In this document: positions 25,558 to 33,982 of the stretch, one piece after another
Layout: each line of letters begins with the position of its first letter
How positions within the stretch are numbered: the first letter of the stretch is position 1
Assembly (NCBI GenBank): GCA_965224755.1
Contig: OZ245061.1
Coordinates: 1,736,001 to 1,800,000 of the forward strand
Length of the DNA: 64,000 bases
Reading direction: 5' to 3'
Source of the DNA: Hellea sp965224755
GTDB taxonomy: Bacteria > Pseudomonadota > Alphaproteobacteria > Caulobacterales > Maricaulaceae
The notes under the pieces: generated by a model
What the model saw: the letters and a program-made list of their open reading frames with translations, nothing else
What the model was told of the DNA's origin: nothing
The model's database searches: none
Made by a program: the position numbers and the translations under genes

Positions 25558-25824
25558 ATGAGTAAGACATCACAAATACGCGTACGCATTGAGGACGATA
25601 TTAAGGATAAAGCCTCAGCAATATTGGGCGAACTCGGCCTAACGATTTCCGACGCCGTCAGCATTTATATGAAACGTATTGTCAAAACGGGCGGCATCCC
25701 CTTTGAACTCAGGCTTCCCACTCAAGAATTACGTGAAGCCATTGCCGAATATGAGCATAATGATACGCATATCATTGATGACTTTGACAGCTATTTGAAT
25801 GATATTGCCGATGAAACGAATTAA
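25558..25824 (+). CDS. RelB/DinJ family antitoxin
   Basis: This 88-aa protein has an N-terminal ribbon-helix-helix DNA-binding region (SQIRVRIEDDIKDKASAILGELGLTISDAVSIYM) typical of RelB/DinJ antitoxins. A toxin-binding tail rich in Asp/Glu follows. It would neutralise the downstream YafQ-like toxin and autorepress the operon. It overlaps the toxin frame by 14 nt, which enforces coupled translation. The probable promoter is so close that the message may be leaderless. Confidence 0.88.
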   Translation: MSKTSQIRVRIEDDIKDKASAILGELGLTISDAVSIYMKRIVKTGGIPFELRLPTQELREAIAEYEHNDTHIIDDFDSYLNDIADETN

Positions 25825-26080
25825 CGAGACCACTAAGTTTCGTCGCCAGTTAAAGAAATCCGTAAAACGCGGAAAAAGTTTGCAAAAATTCGCGACGACC
25901 GTCAATCTGATACGCTGCGGACAAACACTTCCACCACACTACAAACTCCATCGCCTGAAAGGCAATTACAAAGGCCTGTGGGAATGCCATATGGAGCCGG
26001 ATTGGTTGTTAATATTTGACTATACTGACACGGATATCTTCCTTATCGCGACAGGCACCCATTCAGATTTGTTCCTCTGA
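25811..26080 (+). CDS. YafQ/RelE family toxin
   Basis: The protein has 89 aa from the ATG at 25811, inside the antitoxin 3' end. It is a type II toxin mRNA interferase with the YafQ pattern: KFRRQLKKSVKRGKSL, LPPHYKLHRLKGNYKGLWECHMEPDWLLIF and a C-terminal GTHSDLF carrying the catalytic His. YafQ cleaves mRNA on the ribosome, favouring AAA codons. All catalytic positions I can see look intact, so the module is probably active. It is followed within 40 nt by the convergent 5'-nucleotidase gene. Confidence 0.9.
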   Translation: MKRINETTKFRRQLKKSVKRGKSLQKFATTVNLIRCGQTLPPHYKLHRLKGNYKGLWECHMEPDWLLIFDYTDTDIFLIATGTHSDLFL

Positions 26081-26118
26081 GCCACATTGACAGTTATTGC
26101 CTAGCCCCGCAATTTTGT

Positions 26119-27867
26119 CTATTGCCCGCCGTAAGTTTTTAGAATCTCGGTAATGAGCGCTTTCCTTAGATCATCATGGGTGTCTTTTTGCTGCATGTCC
26201 GGATTGTCTTTCTTGAGGAAGCCCAAGTTTTGTTCCTTTCCGGTCAATAGGTAATCATTAATAGCGACGCCATATTTTTCGTTTGGATTGAGAGGTTTTC
26301 CATTAATCATCCAAGCGCCTGAGTTTCCGGTCACTCCGGCGGTTTGAAGATAGCCGCCAATACCTATATTTTTAACGCCTTGGTCAAGCGTTTGCTGGAG
26401 CAAGCGCCCCGTCATTTCAACGGATATGATATCGCCGCCAAAAGGCAATATCCGAATAACGTCATATTCCGTTATCGCTCCCGCTGCAATCGTATCGTCA
26501 ATTCGGATAGACCCGCTATTAAATATAGCAATATCCGTCCCCGGTGCATTGTTGAGCATGCTATCGGCAATTAATTGCGTTAGCTTCGTCTGTTGAGTGC
26601 GGACACTAGCCTCGGTTCCGTCAAGCGCGCCGGATATCACCGTAATGCGCTTCGCCGGATCAAACCCCTGTTGCCGAAAACCTTCAAAGGCCTTGTTTTG
26701 CCAAAATTCAACGACCTTTGCGACATCCGGATCATCAGGAATAGAAGCATCTATGGCCTCCAAGCGGGGCGTGACTTTTACCTGGCCGTTACGATGGTTA
26801 TAATCAATGTCAATGACATAAGCCGTGCGCGCATTGGCATCCGCCTTAGTAATTGGAACAGAATTTGCGCCGTGCCATTTGAGCGCATTTTCATGTTCAT
26901 GGCCGCCAATGATCAGGTCTAAATCAGGAAATCTTTCCGCCAGCTGCATATCTTGCGCCATTGGAAGATGGGTCACAGCCACCAAAATATCAACATGGTC
27001 TTTAAGCGCCGAAATATGCGCCGCCGTAGCTTCAAAGGGATCTGTATATGACACATAAGACACAGGATTGCTATCCAGCGTTAGACCTAACATGCCGACC
27101 GTCACATCCTGACCTCCTTCGCCAGTGACGCTGAAAATAATATTCTGGGGTATTCCGGGGAAAGATGTTCCGTCGGCTTCAAAAACATTTGAGGAAAACC
27201 ACTGAGTCTCGGTTTCTTCCATGCGCTTTCGAAATTGCGCTTCCTTAATATCGAACTCATGATTGCCAAATGTGGCATAATCCAGCCCAAAAGCATTCAT
27301 AGCCGCGACCATTTGTTTTCCGGCCAAGCGCTCGCCGTCAACCTTCGCCGTTCCGAGCGCGGAGGGGCTGAATAAATCTCCTGACAAAACAGTAAAAGTA
27401 TTGGGGTTTTTCGATAAGAGCCGCTGGCGCAAAGTTGCCAACCGGGCCACGCCGCCTTCGCCGCCAACGGGCGACATTTCGTAAACATCATTGATTTGCA
27501 GGAAGGTAATGCGCGTAACATCAGGTGATGGAGCCTGTTGCGGAGCTTGAGTTACAATCGAGGGCTGCGGGGTAACCGGCGTTTGTCCAGTAATCCCGGG
27601 GAGACAGAGTTTCCATCCCGGCTCAATCCGGTTTGGATCAACAATATTTGCGTAGCTGTTATCTGCTGTTGCCTGTGCATTCGTGGCTCTAACGATTTTA
27701 ATATAGGCCGAAGTTGCGCCGTATTTATCTCTTGCGATGCTCGACAGCGTATCGCCTGGCTGAACGATCACGCTGGATTCGCATCCGGCACTATTCTGGG
27801 CCCATGCGTGACCGCTAAAACCCAAACCCATAATAATGAGTATAAAAACCCGCAAAATATTGAACAT
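26119..27867 (-). CDS. Periplasmic 5'-nucleotidase/metallophosphatase with LysM domain
   Basis: The protein has 582 aa from the ATG at 27867, with a signal peptide ending GHAWA. A LysM peptidoglycan-binding domain (VIVQPGDTLSSIARDKYG, about 30-90) precedes a UshA-type calcineurin phosphoesterase domain: FLQINDVYEM, SGDLFSPS, GNHEFD and GGHEHE (metal ligands). A C-terminal 5'-nucleotidase domain has FNSGSIRIDD. UshA-like enzymes release nucleosides from nucleotides in the periplasm. The N-terminal LysM would fix it to the cell wall and is not part of standard UshA. The preferred start has a GGGGCAGG ribosome-binding site. Confidence 0.9.
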   Translation of the reverse strand: MFNILRVFILIIMGLGFSGHAWAQNSAGCESSVIVQPGDTLSSIARDKYGATSAYIKIVRATNAQATADNSYANIVDPNRIEPGWKLCLPGITGQTPVTPQPSIVTQAPQQAPSPDVTRITFLQINDVYEMSPVGGEGGVARLATLRQRLLSKNPNTFTVLSGDLFSPSALGTAKVDGERLAGKQMVAAMNAFGLDYATFGNHEFDIKEAQFRKRMEETETQWFSSNVFEADGTSFPGIPQNIIFSVTGEGGQDVTVGMLGLTLDSNPVSYVSYTDPFEATAAHISALKDHVDILVAVTHLPMAQDMQLAERFPDLDLIIGGHEHENALKWHGANSVPITKADANARTAYVIDIDYNHRNGQVKVTPRLEAIDASIPDDPDVAKVVEFWQNKAFEGFRQQGFDPAKRITVISGALDGTEASVRTQQTKLTQLIADSMLNNAPGTDIAIFNSGSIRIDDTIAAGAITEYDVIRILPFGGDIISVEMTGRLLQQTLDQGVKNIGIGGYLQTAGVTGNSGAWMINGKPLNPNEKYGVAINDYLLTGKEQNLGFLKKDNPDMQQKDTHDDLRKALITEILKTYGGQ

Positions 27868-28004
27868 TATACCTGCCCCGATTGTTGTTTGGTGACGATT
27901 ACTGAGCCCCGCGCCCGAATTAACGGTAAGTTCTAACTTATACCAAGTCAATTCAAAGCTACGAGAATATTGACAGACCGCCAACATAGCCGCATTCTGC
28001 CTCT

Positions 28005-28913
28005 ATGGGTGCCACAAGTGATTATATCCCCAAAGCGCGGGCCAAAGAGCTGGCAAAGCGTTCCGATTTATGGGGCGCTTGGCTGGTGTTTCATGCTTGG
28101 GCCATCGTTGCGGCGTCAATGACAATGTTTATGATTTGGCCAAGCCCTCTGACATTTGCCCTCGCTTTCCTGCTAATCGGCTCGCGCCAGCACGGCATGG
28201 CAATTTTAGCCCATGATGCCGCGCATAGAGTTTTGTTTAAAAACAAAACCTTGAATGAGTTTTCTGGGCAATATTTACTGGCCGCGCCTTATGGCGGAGA
28301 TATGTTTAGCTACCGCAAATATCACCTCAAACATCACCGCTACGCCCAGAGAGAGCTTGATCCTGATCTGCCTCTATCGGCTAAATTCCCGGTCTCGAAA
28401 GCGTCTCTGCGCCGTAAATTCATCCGCGACATTACGGGCCAGACTTTTCTGCGTCTACGTCTCGCCAGCCTCAAATCAAGAAAAGGCGAACATATGAGCG
28501 TTGAAGGCTCGAACGCCTTTCAGAAAAGCTCGCCTTGGCCTTATCTCATAACCAACGGGATTATCTTCGCTGTCCTCGCTACGCTCGGTTTTTGGTGGCT
28601 CTATGTCGCGCTTTGGCTGGCCCCGCTGGCGACATGGTTCTTTGCCGTATTACGCCTGCGCAATATCACCGAACACGCCATGACGACGACGGATGATAAC
28701 CCCCTCACCCATGCCCGCACGACCTACACTAATATTTTCGAGAAGATTTTCCTCGGCCCCTATTGGGTCAATTATCATGTTGAGCACCATGCTTTTATGT
28801 ATGTGCCCTGCTACCGCTTGAAAGCCTTGCATGAGGAAATGCGCGGCTATCACGATCAAATGGAAATCAAATCCGGCTACCGCGCCGTATTACAAACAGC
28901 CACAACAGGATAG
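28005..28913 (+). CDS. Membrane fatty acid desaturase family protein
   Basis: This 302-aa integral membrane protein has three histidine clusters typical of the di-iron desaturase/hydroxylase superfamily: HDAAH (about residue 70), HLKHH (about 107) and HVEHH (about 261). Hydrophobic segments cover residues 25-65 and 180-220. It would introduce a double bond or a hydroxyl group into a lipid, carotenoid or similar substrate; the type cannot be told. It is the first gene of a pair with the M28 peptidase (3-nt gap). Confidence 0.9.
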   Translation: MGATSDYIPKARAKELAKRSDLWGAWLVFHAWAIVAASMTMFMIWPSPLTFALAFLLIGSRQHGMAILAHDAAHRVLFKNKTLNEFSGQYLLAAPYGGDMFSYRKYHLKHHRYAQRELDPDLPLSAKFPVSKASLRRKFIRDITGQTFLRLRLASLKSRKGEHMSVEGSNAFQKSSPWPYLITNGIIFAVLATLGFWWLYVALWLAPLATWFFAVLRLRNITEHAMTTTDDNPLTHARTTYTNIFEKIFLGPYWVNYHVEHHAFMYVPCYRLKALHEEMRGYHDQMEIKSGYRAVLQTATTG

Positions 28914-28916
28914 ATA

Positions 28917-30515
28917 ATGCGTAAACTTTTGCTTGGCTCTGCCATTTTCCTTACGGCCTGTTCCGCCCAAGCCCAGAAATCCGATTACGGCCCGCCTTCC
29001 GAGGTGCAAGACATCTATAGCATCGCCGTGGAGCCGTCCGCCGAGCGCATACAGGCCGATATCCAGACCCTCGTTGATTTCGGCACGCGGCACACTTTGT
29101 CTGAAACCGAAAGCGAAACGCGCGGTATCGGCGCAGCGCGGCGCTGGATATTCGCCGAATTTGAGAAAATCTCGGCGGAGTGCGGCGGCTGCCTCGAAGT
29201 TATTTATGTCTCCGATATCGTCAAAGGCGAGCGCCGCATCCCTGACCCCGTGGAGGTCGTCAGCGTCTTGGCCATCCAAAAAGGCAGCATTGACCCCAAT
29301 CGTTACGTCATGATGAGCGGCGACATTGATAGCCGCGTCACCGATCCGCTCAACGCAACTTCCGACAGCCCCGGCGCCAATGATAATGCGTCCGGCATGG
29401 CAGGCGTCATCGAGGCCGCTCGCGTGCTTTCGAAACGCAAATATGCAGGTTCTATCATCTATGCCGGATTGGCAGGTGAGGAGCAGGGATTGTTTGGCGG
29501 AGAAATCGTGGCGGCCCACGCTCTGAAAGAAGGCTGGGGCATCAAAGGCGTTTTGAACAATGATATGATATCCAATATCTCGGGCATAGACGGGGTTATC
29601 AATAATTCCACTGTGCGCGTTTTCTCCGAAGGCACGCGCGATAATGAAACGCCGGAAGAGGCTAGGACCCGCCGTTTCACAGGCGGCGAAGTCGATAGTC
29701 CGTCACGCAATCTCGCCCGCTATATCAAAACCATGGGCGATCAATATCTGACTAATTTGGATATTATGATGGTCTACCGCCTCGACCGTTTCGGACGCGG
29801 CGGACATCACCGCCCATTTAACGCCGTCGGCATCCCCGGCATCCGCATCATGGAAACCCACGAACATTATGACCGCCAACATCAAGATTTACGGACGGAT
29901 TCGCAACTTGTCTGGATTCCAAAAAATCAGTTCAAAGGTGTAAAAGTCAAGAAATCAGAGTTCGAAAAAGTTGCTAAAGTTTGTGAAGCTACTGAATTCG
30001 ATAAGATTGAAAGTGACGGGAGCGTTGTATGGAAAGGCAGTGGTGTTGTTACTATACCATGCTCCCCAAGAAGCACAATAATATCAACCAGTTTCGGCAA
30101 ATATCCTGCATGGGAAATATATGATGCGAAAGAGCGGCTTGTAAAATACGGCGACACCATGGAGGGCGTCGACTCCCAATATGCCGCCAAGCTCACCGCG
30201 CTAAACGCGATTACAATGGCCGGCATGGCGGGCGCGCCGCCCTTCCCGGCCAATGTCGAAGCCACGGGCGCTGTGCAGGCTTCGGCCAAGCTGGCTTGGG
30301 AAACACCGGAAAATGCAGGTAACCTTGCCGGATACCGCGTGCATTGGCGGCTGACGACGGCCCCTGAATGGACGCATTCGCGCTTTATCGGCAAAGTCGA
30401 TGAGTGGGAATTTACCAATCTCGTCATTGATAATTACTTCTTCGGGGTCAGCGCCGTGGCCAAAAACGGTAGCGAAACGCCGGTAGTCTTTCCGGGCGCT
30501 GCGGGACGGTTTTAG
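28917..30515 (+). CDS. M28 family peptidase, lipoprotein, with in-frame insertion
   Basis: This 532-aa protein has a lipobox (LTAC, Cys15). The M28 core has DSPGANDNASGM (bridging Asp), AGLAGEEQGLFGG (Glu-Glu), a third acidic ligand NDM and a late His in METHEHYDRQ. The first ligand position, normally His in A/G-H-x-D, reads GDIDSR, so an Asp takes the His place. Between about residues 328 and 410 (29895-30145) lies a segment of unlike composition: 29941-30120 has 70 G/C in 180, against about 60 percent in the preceding line. A C-terminal Fn3-like domain follows (VHWRLTTAPEW). It probably acts as an outer-membrane peptidase, if the insertion is tolerated. Confidence 0.85.
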   Translation: MRKLLLGSAIFLTACSAQAQKSDYGPPSEVQDIYSIAVEPSAERIQADIQTLVDFGTRHTLSETESETRGIGAARRWIFAEFEKISAECGGCLEVIYVSDIVKGERRIPDPVEVVSVLAIQKGSIDPNRYVMMSGDIDSRVTDPLNATSDSPGANDNASGMAGVIEAARVLSKRKYAGSIIYAGLAGEEQGLFGGEIVAAHALKEGWGIKGVLNNDMISNISGIDGVINNSTVRVFSEGTRDNETPEEARTRRFTGGEVDSPSRNLARYIKTMGDQYLTNLDIMMVYRLDRFGRGGHHRPFNAVGIPGIRIMETHEHYDRQHQDLRTDSQLVWIPKNQFKGVKVKKSEFEKVAKVCEATEFDKIESDGSVVWKGSGVVTIPCSPRSTIISTSFGKYPAWEIYDAKERLVKYGDTMEGVDSQYAAKLTALNAITMAGMAGAPPFPANVEATGAVQASAKLAWETPENAGNLAGYRVHWRLTTAPEWTHSRFIGKVDEWEFTNLVIDNYFFGVSAVAKNGSETPVVFPGAAGRF

Positions 30516-30526
30516 CCACCTTGACC

Positions 30527-30586
30527 TGTTCCCCGCCTTGAGCGGGGATCTCCCTCGATGGAGGTCCCGGGTCAAGCCCGGGAACA
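30527..30586. repeat. REP-like palindromic element
   Basis: Nested inverted repeats: outer TGTTCCC (30527-30533) with GGGAACA (30580-30586). Inside lie CCCCGC-CTTGA-GCGGGG (30531-30547), CTCC/GGAG (30550-30563) and TCCCGGG-TCAAG-CCCGGGA (30565-30583). The CCCGGGTCAAGCCCGGG core is of the kind dispersed in alphaproteobacterial genomes. It lies between the M28 peptidase and amidohydrolase genes. A fragment with CCTGTTCCC recurs at about 30632. Confidence 0.8.
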
Positions 30587-30662
30587 AAGTCTCTTGTGAG
30601 GGGAAAAACAATGACGGCCTGTTCCCGAAACGATAAAAGCCCTTTAAAACATGGAGCCTCGC

Positions 30663-33600
30663 ATGATCTCGTTTAAATATATTCTCCTCGGCAGTGTTGC
30701 CGCCACAGCCGTCTTTGCCTTTACGGCGACAGCCGATCATCCGCATAAGCCGAAAAAGGCTGAAGCCGCAATCACAAAAGTAAAAGCCACAAAGGCAAAA
30801 GCTAAAAAGGCGAAAAAGGCGAAAAAGCCCACTGCTGAAGACACGTCAGAAGATACTAAAGACGACGAAAAATGGGACGTGATGAACCCGCCCGGCGATA
30901 GCCGCGAAATCAAAATCAATGTTAAAGAAGGCACTTGGATGAGCCTTGATGTTTCGCCCGATGGCAAGACCCTCGCCTTTGATATGCTCGGCGACATTTA
31001 CACCATGCCGATTACGGACGGCAAAGCCAAAAACATTGCCAGCGGCATGGCGTGGGAAATGCAGCCCCGCTTTTCACCGGACGGCTCCCAAATTGCCTTT
31101 ACCTCTGACCGCGCGGGCGGAGATAATATCTGGGTGATGGATGTTGACGGCGAGAACAAGACGCAAGTGACAAAAGAAACCTTCCGCCTGCTCAATAACC
31201 CGACATGGTCACCAGACGGACAATTCATTGCCGCGCGTAAACATTTCACCACCTCGCGTTCGCTCGGCGTCGGCGAAATTTGGCTTTATCACACCAGCGG
31301 CGGCTCCGGCGTCCAGCTTGTTAAAAAGCCCTCCGAAGGCCACCAGAAAGAGCTTGGCGAGCCTATGTTTTCGCCCGATGGGCGTTATGTTTATTATAGC
31401 CAAAACACCACCTCCGGCCCGATTTTCGAATATGCGCAGGATTCCAATACCCAGCTTTTTGAGATCAAGCGCTATGATATGGAGACGGGCGAAATAGATA
31501 GCGCTGCTGGCGGCGCTGGCGGGGCCGTGCGACCCGCACCCTCGCCCGATGGTCAATATTTGGCTTTTGTCAAACGCGTTCGCGCCAAATCCAAACTCTT
31601 TTTGAAAGACCTGGAATCCGGCGAAGAGCGGATGATTTTCGATCATCTCGACCAAGACATGCAGGAAACTTGGGGCGTTCAGGGCATGTATCCGAATATG
31701 GATTGGAGTCCGGATGGCAAGACCCTCTATTTCTGGGCCAATGGCCTCATTCACTCTGTTAACGCTAAAAGCGGCGACGTTGAGCATATCGATTTCAAAG
31801 TCAAAGACACGCGCACCGTCATGGACGCTCCGCGCCCAAGCGTTGATGTTTCGCCGGATGAGTTTGAAATCAAAATGCCGCGCTTTGTGCAAGTCTCGCC
31901 CAATGGCAAGCGAGCCGTATTTGAAAGCCTCGGCAAGCTTTATCTGCGCAATCAAGCCTCAGGCCGGGTAACGGCTATGACAAGCCTGCCCAAAGATGTG
32001 CGCGAGCTCTACCCAAATTGGTCGCGCGATTCTAAAAAAATTACCTTCACGACTTGGACAGACGGCGCTCTTGGCGCGATCCATTCCATTGACCTTGCAA
32101 CAAAGAAAGTCACAAAACATAGTAGCAATCCCGGCCATTATAAACGCCCGGCTTTTTCTCCGGGCGGCGATTACATCACTTACGAAAAAGGTTCAGGCGG
32201 TTTCCTGACCGCGCCGGAATGGTCGTCCAATACGGGGATTTATATTCAGTCTCTGGACGGCGACAGCCCTGTCCGAATTTCCGATTCCGGTAATGATCCG
32301 CATTTCGGCGAAGATGAACTTCGTGTCTATTTCACCAAATTCATGGATAAGAAATCGACATTGGTTTCGACTAATTTGCTCGGTGATGATGAACGCAAAC
32401 ATGCCTCGTCGAAAATGGCGCAAAGCTATCATATCTCGCCGGACGGATCGAAAATTGCCGTGCGCGAGAATTATAACCTCTATGTCATGCCCGCCCTAAA
32501 GGGGCCGCAAAATGTTGATGCGGGGATGAAAGCCGACGCCCTGCCCGTGACCAAAATCAGCCATGGCGGCGCAACATATCCGAGCTGGTCAAAAGGCCAT
32601 ACAATCAACTGGTCACTCGGTTCGACATTGTTCTCGGTCGATGCTGATGACATTATGGATGAAGATTTCGAGCCGCCTAAGACAGGCACTAATCTGTCCT
32701 ATAAAGTCCGCGCCGATAAACCCAAGGGCCTGACCGCCCTGACCAATGCGCGTATCATCACCATGGCCGGCAAGGATGGCGGCGTGATTGAAAACGGCAC
32801 CATCTTGATTGACGGCGACCGTATTGCCGCCATTGGCAACGAAATCAATATTCAGGGCAATATTCAGGGCAAAGTCAAAATCATCAATATGAAGGGCAAG
32901 ACCATTGTCCCCGGTTTTATCGACGCCCATGCTCACGGCCCGCAAGGTACGGATGAATTAATCCCGCAGCAAAACTGGAAAACCATCGCGACTTTGGCGC
33001 TCGGCGTCACCACCGTCTTTGATCCGTCCAGCAGCGCCAGCGAGATTTTCGCGGCCGGAGAAATGCAGCGGGCGGGCAAGCTCCTCGCGCCGCGTATCTA
33101 TTCCACGGGCGAAGTGATTTACGGGGCCAAAGCGCCCGGCTTTTTCGCTAATATCCAAAGCGAGGAGGACGCACAAGAACATGTCGCCCGCCTGAAAAAC
33201 CAAGGCGCGCACGGGGTTAAAAACTACAACCAACCGCGCCGCGACCAGCGCCAGCAAGTGGTCAAAGCTTCGCGCGATAATGACATGATCGTCGTCGCCG
33301 AAGGCGCCTCGCTCTACCACATGGACATGTCCCTCGTGCAGGACGGCAATACCTCGGTTGAGCATAATCTGCCCGTCTCGGAGATTTATGACGATGTCAT
33401 CCAGATGTATAGCCAGACCAATGTTGGCTACACGCCGACCCTCGTCGTGACCTATGGCGGCATTCGCGGCGAGGATTATTATTACCAAGAAGGCGAAGTT
33501 TGGAAACATCCGATCTTGTCCAAACATGTACCGCCAACGGTGCTGCAAGCCCGCGCCGTGCGCCGCCAAATGGCTCCTGCCGAGGACTATGCCGACGCAA

Positions 33601-33971
33601 ATTCAGGCCGCACCGCTAAGAAACTAATGGAAGCCGGCGTGCCCGTCTCTATCGGCGCGCATGGCCAGCGCGAAGGCCTTGCCGCCCATTGGGAGATGTG
33701 GAGCTTCGCGCGCGGCGGTATGAGCAATGTTCAGGCCCTGCGCACGGCGACGACAGAACCAGCCCGGCATCTCGGATTTGATAAAGATATCGGAAGCTTG
33801 GAAGTCGGCAAACTCGCCGATTTGGTCATCCTCAATGACAATCCGCTGGAGGACATTCGCAACACCGACAAAATCGAGAGTGTTATGCTCGGCGGACGGC
33901 TTTATGACGCCAAGACAATGAATGAAGTTCATACGGGCAACGCGAAACGCTTGCCCTATTGGTGGGAGTAA
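30663..33971 (+). CDS. TolB-type propeller amidohydrolase, exported
   Basis: The protein has 1102 aa from the ATG at 30663, 6 nt after a GGAG site. A signal peptide is followed by a Lys/Ala-rich tract (KATKAKAKKAKKAKK). The N-terminal two thirds has TolB/WD40-like beta-propeller repeats of the SPDG/SPDGK type (SPDGKTLAFD, SPDGSQIAF, SPDGQYLAF). The C-terminal amidohydrolase domain (about 690-1100) has DAHAHGP (metal His pair), a Lys in HGVKNYN, SVEHNLP (His), SIGAHGQ (His) and EVGKLADLVIL. This layout is a recurrent family in marine bacteria. It is probably secreted and hydrolyses an amide or cyclic substrate. The next gene begins 11 nt later, which suggests an operon. Confidence 0.9.
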   Translation: MISFKYILLGSVAATAVFAFTATADHPHKPKKAEAAITKVKATKAKAKKAKKAKKPTAEDTSEDTKDDEKWDVMNPPGDSREIKINVKEGTWMSLDVSPDGKTLAFDMLGDIYTMPITDGKAKNIASGMAWEMQPRFSPDGSQIAFTSDRAGGDNIWVMDVDGENKTQVTKETFRLLNNPTWSPDGQFIAARKHFTTSRSLGVGEIWLYHTSGGSGVQLVKKPSEGHQKELGEPMFSPDGRYVYYSQNTTSGPIFEYAQDSNTQLFEIKRYDMETGEIDSAAGGAGGAVRPAPSPDGQYLAFVKRVRAKSKLFLKDLESGEERMIFDHLDQDMQETWGVQGMYPNMDWSPDGKTLYFWANGLIHSVNAKSGDVEHIDFKVKDTRTVMDAPRPSVDVSPDEFEIKMPRFVQVSPNGKRAVFESLGKLYLRNQASGRVTAMTSLPKDVRELYPNWSRDSKKITFTTWTDGALGAIHSIDLATKKVTKHSSNPGHYKRPAFSPGGDYITYEKGSGGFLTAPEWSSNTGIYIQSLDGDSPVRISDSGNDPHFGEDELRVYFTKFMDKKSTLVSTNLLGDDERKHASSKMAQSYHISPDGSKIAVRENYNLYVMPALKGPQNVDAGMKADALPVTKISHGGATYPSWSKGHTINWSLGSTLFSVDADDIMDEDFEPPKTGTNLSYKVRADKPKGLTALTNARIITMAGKDGGVIENGTILIDGDRIAAIGNEINIQGNIQGKVKIINMKGKTIVPGFIDAHAHGPQGTDELIPQQNWKTIATLALGVTTVFDPSSSASEIFAAGEMQRAGKLLAPRIYSTGEVIYGAKAPGFFANIQSEEDAQEHVARLKNQGAHGVKNYNQPRRDQRQQVVKASRDNDMIVVAEGASLYHMDMSLVQDGNTSVEHNLPVSEIYDDVIQMYSQTNVGYTPTLVVTYGGIRGEDYYYQEGEVWKHPILSKHVPPTVLQARAVRRQMAPAEDYADANSGRTAKKLMEAGVPVSIGAHGQREGLAAHWEMWSFARGGMSNVQALRTATTEPARHLGFDKDIGSLEVGKLADLVILNDNPLEDIRNTDKIESVMLGGRLYDAKTMNEVHTGNAKRLPYWWE

Positions 33972-33982
33972 GGGAAATCCAG

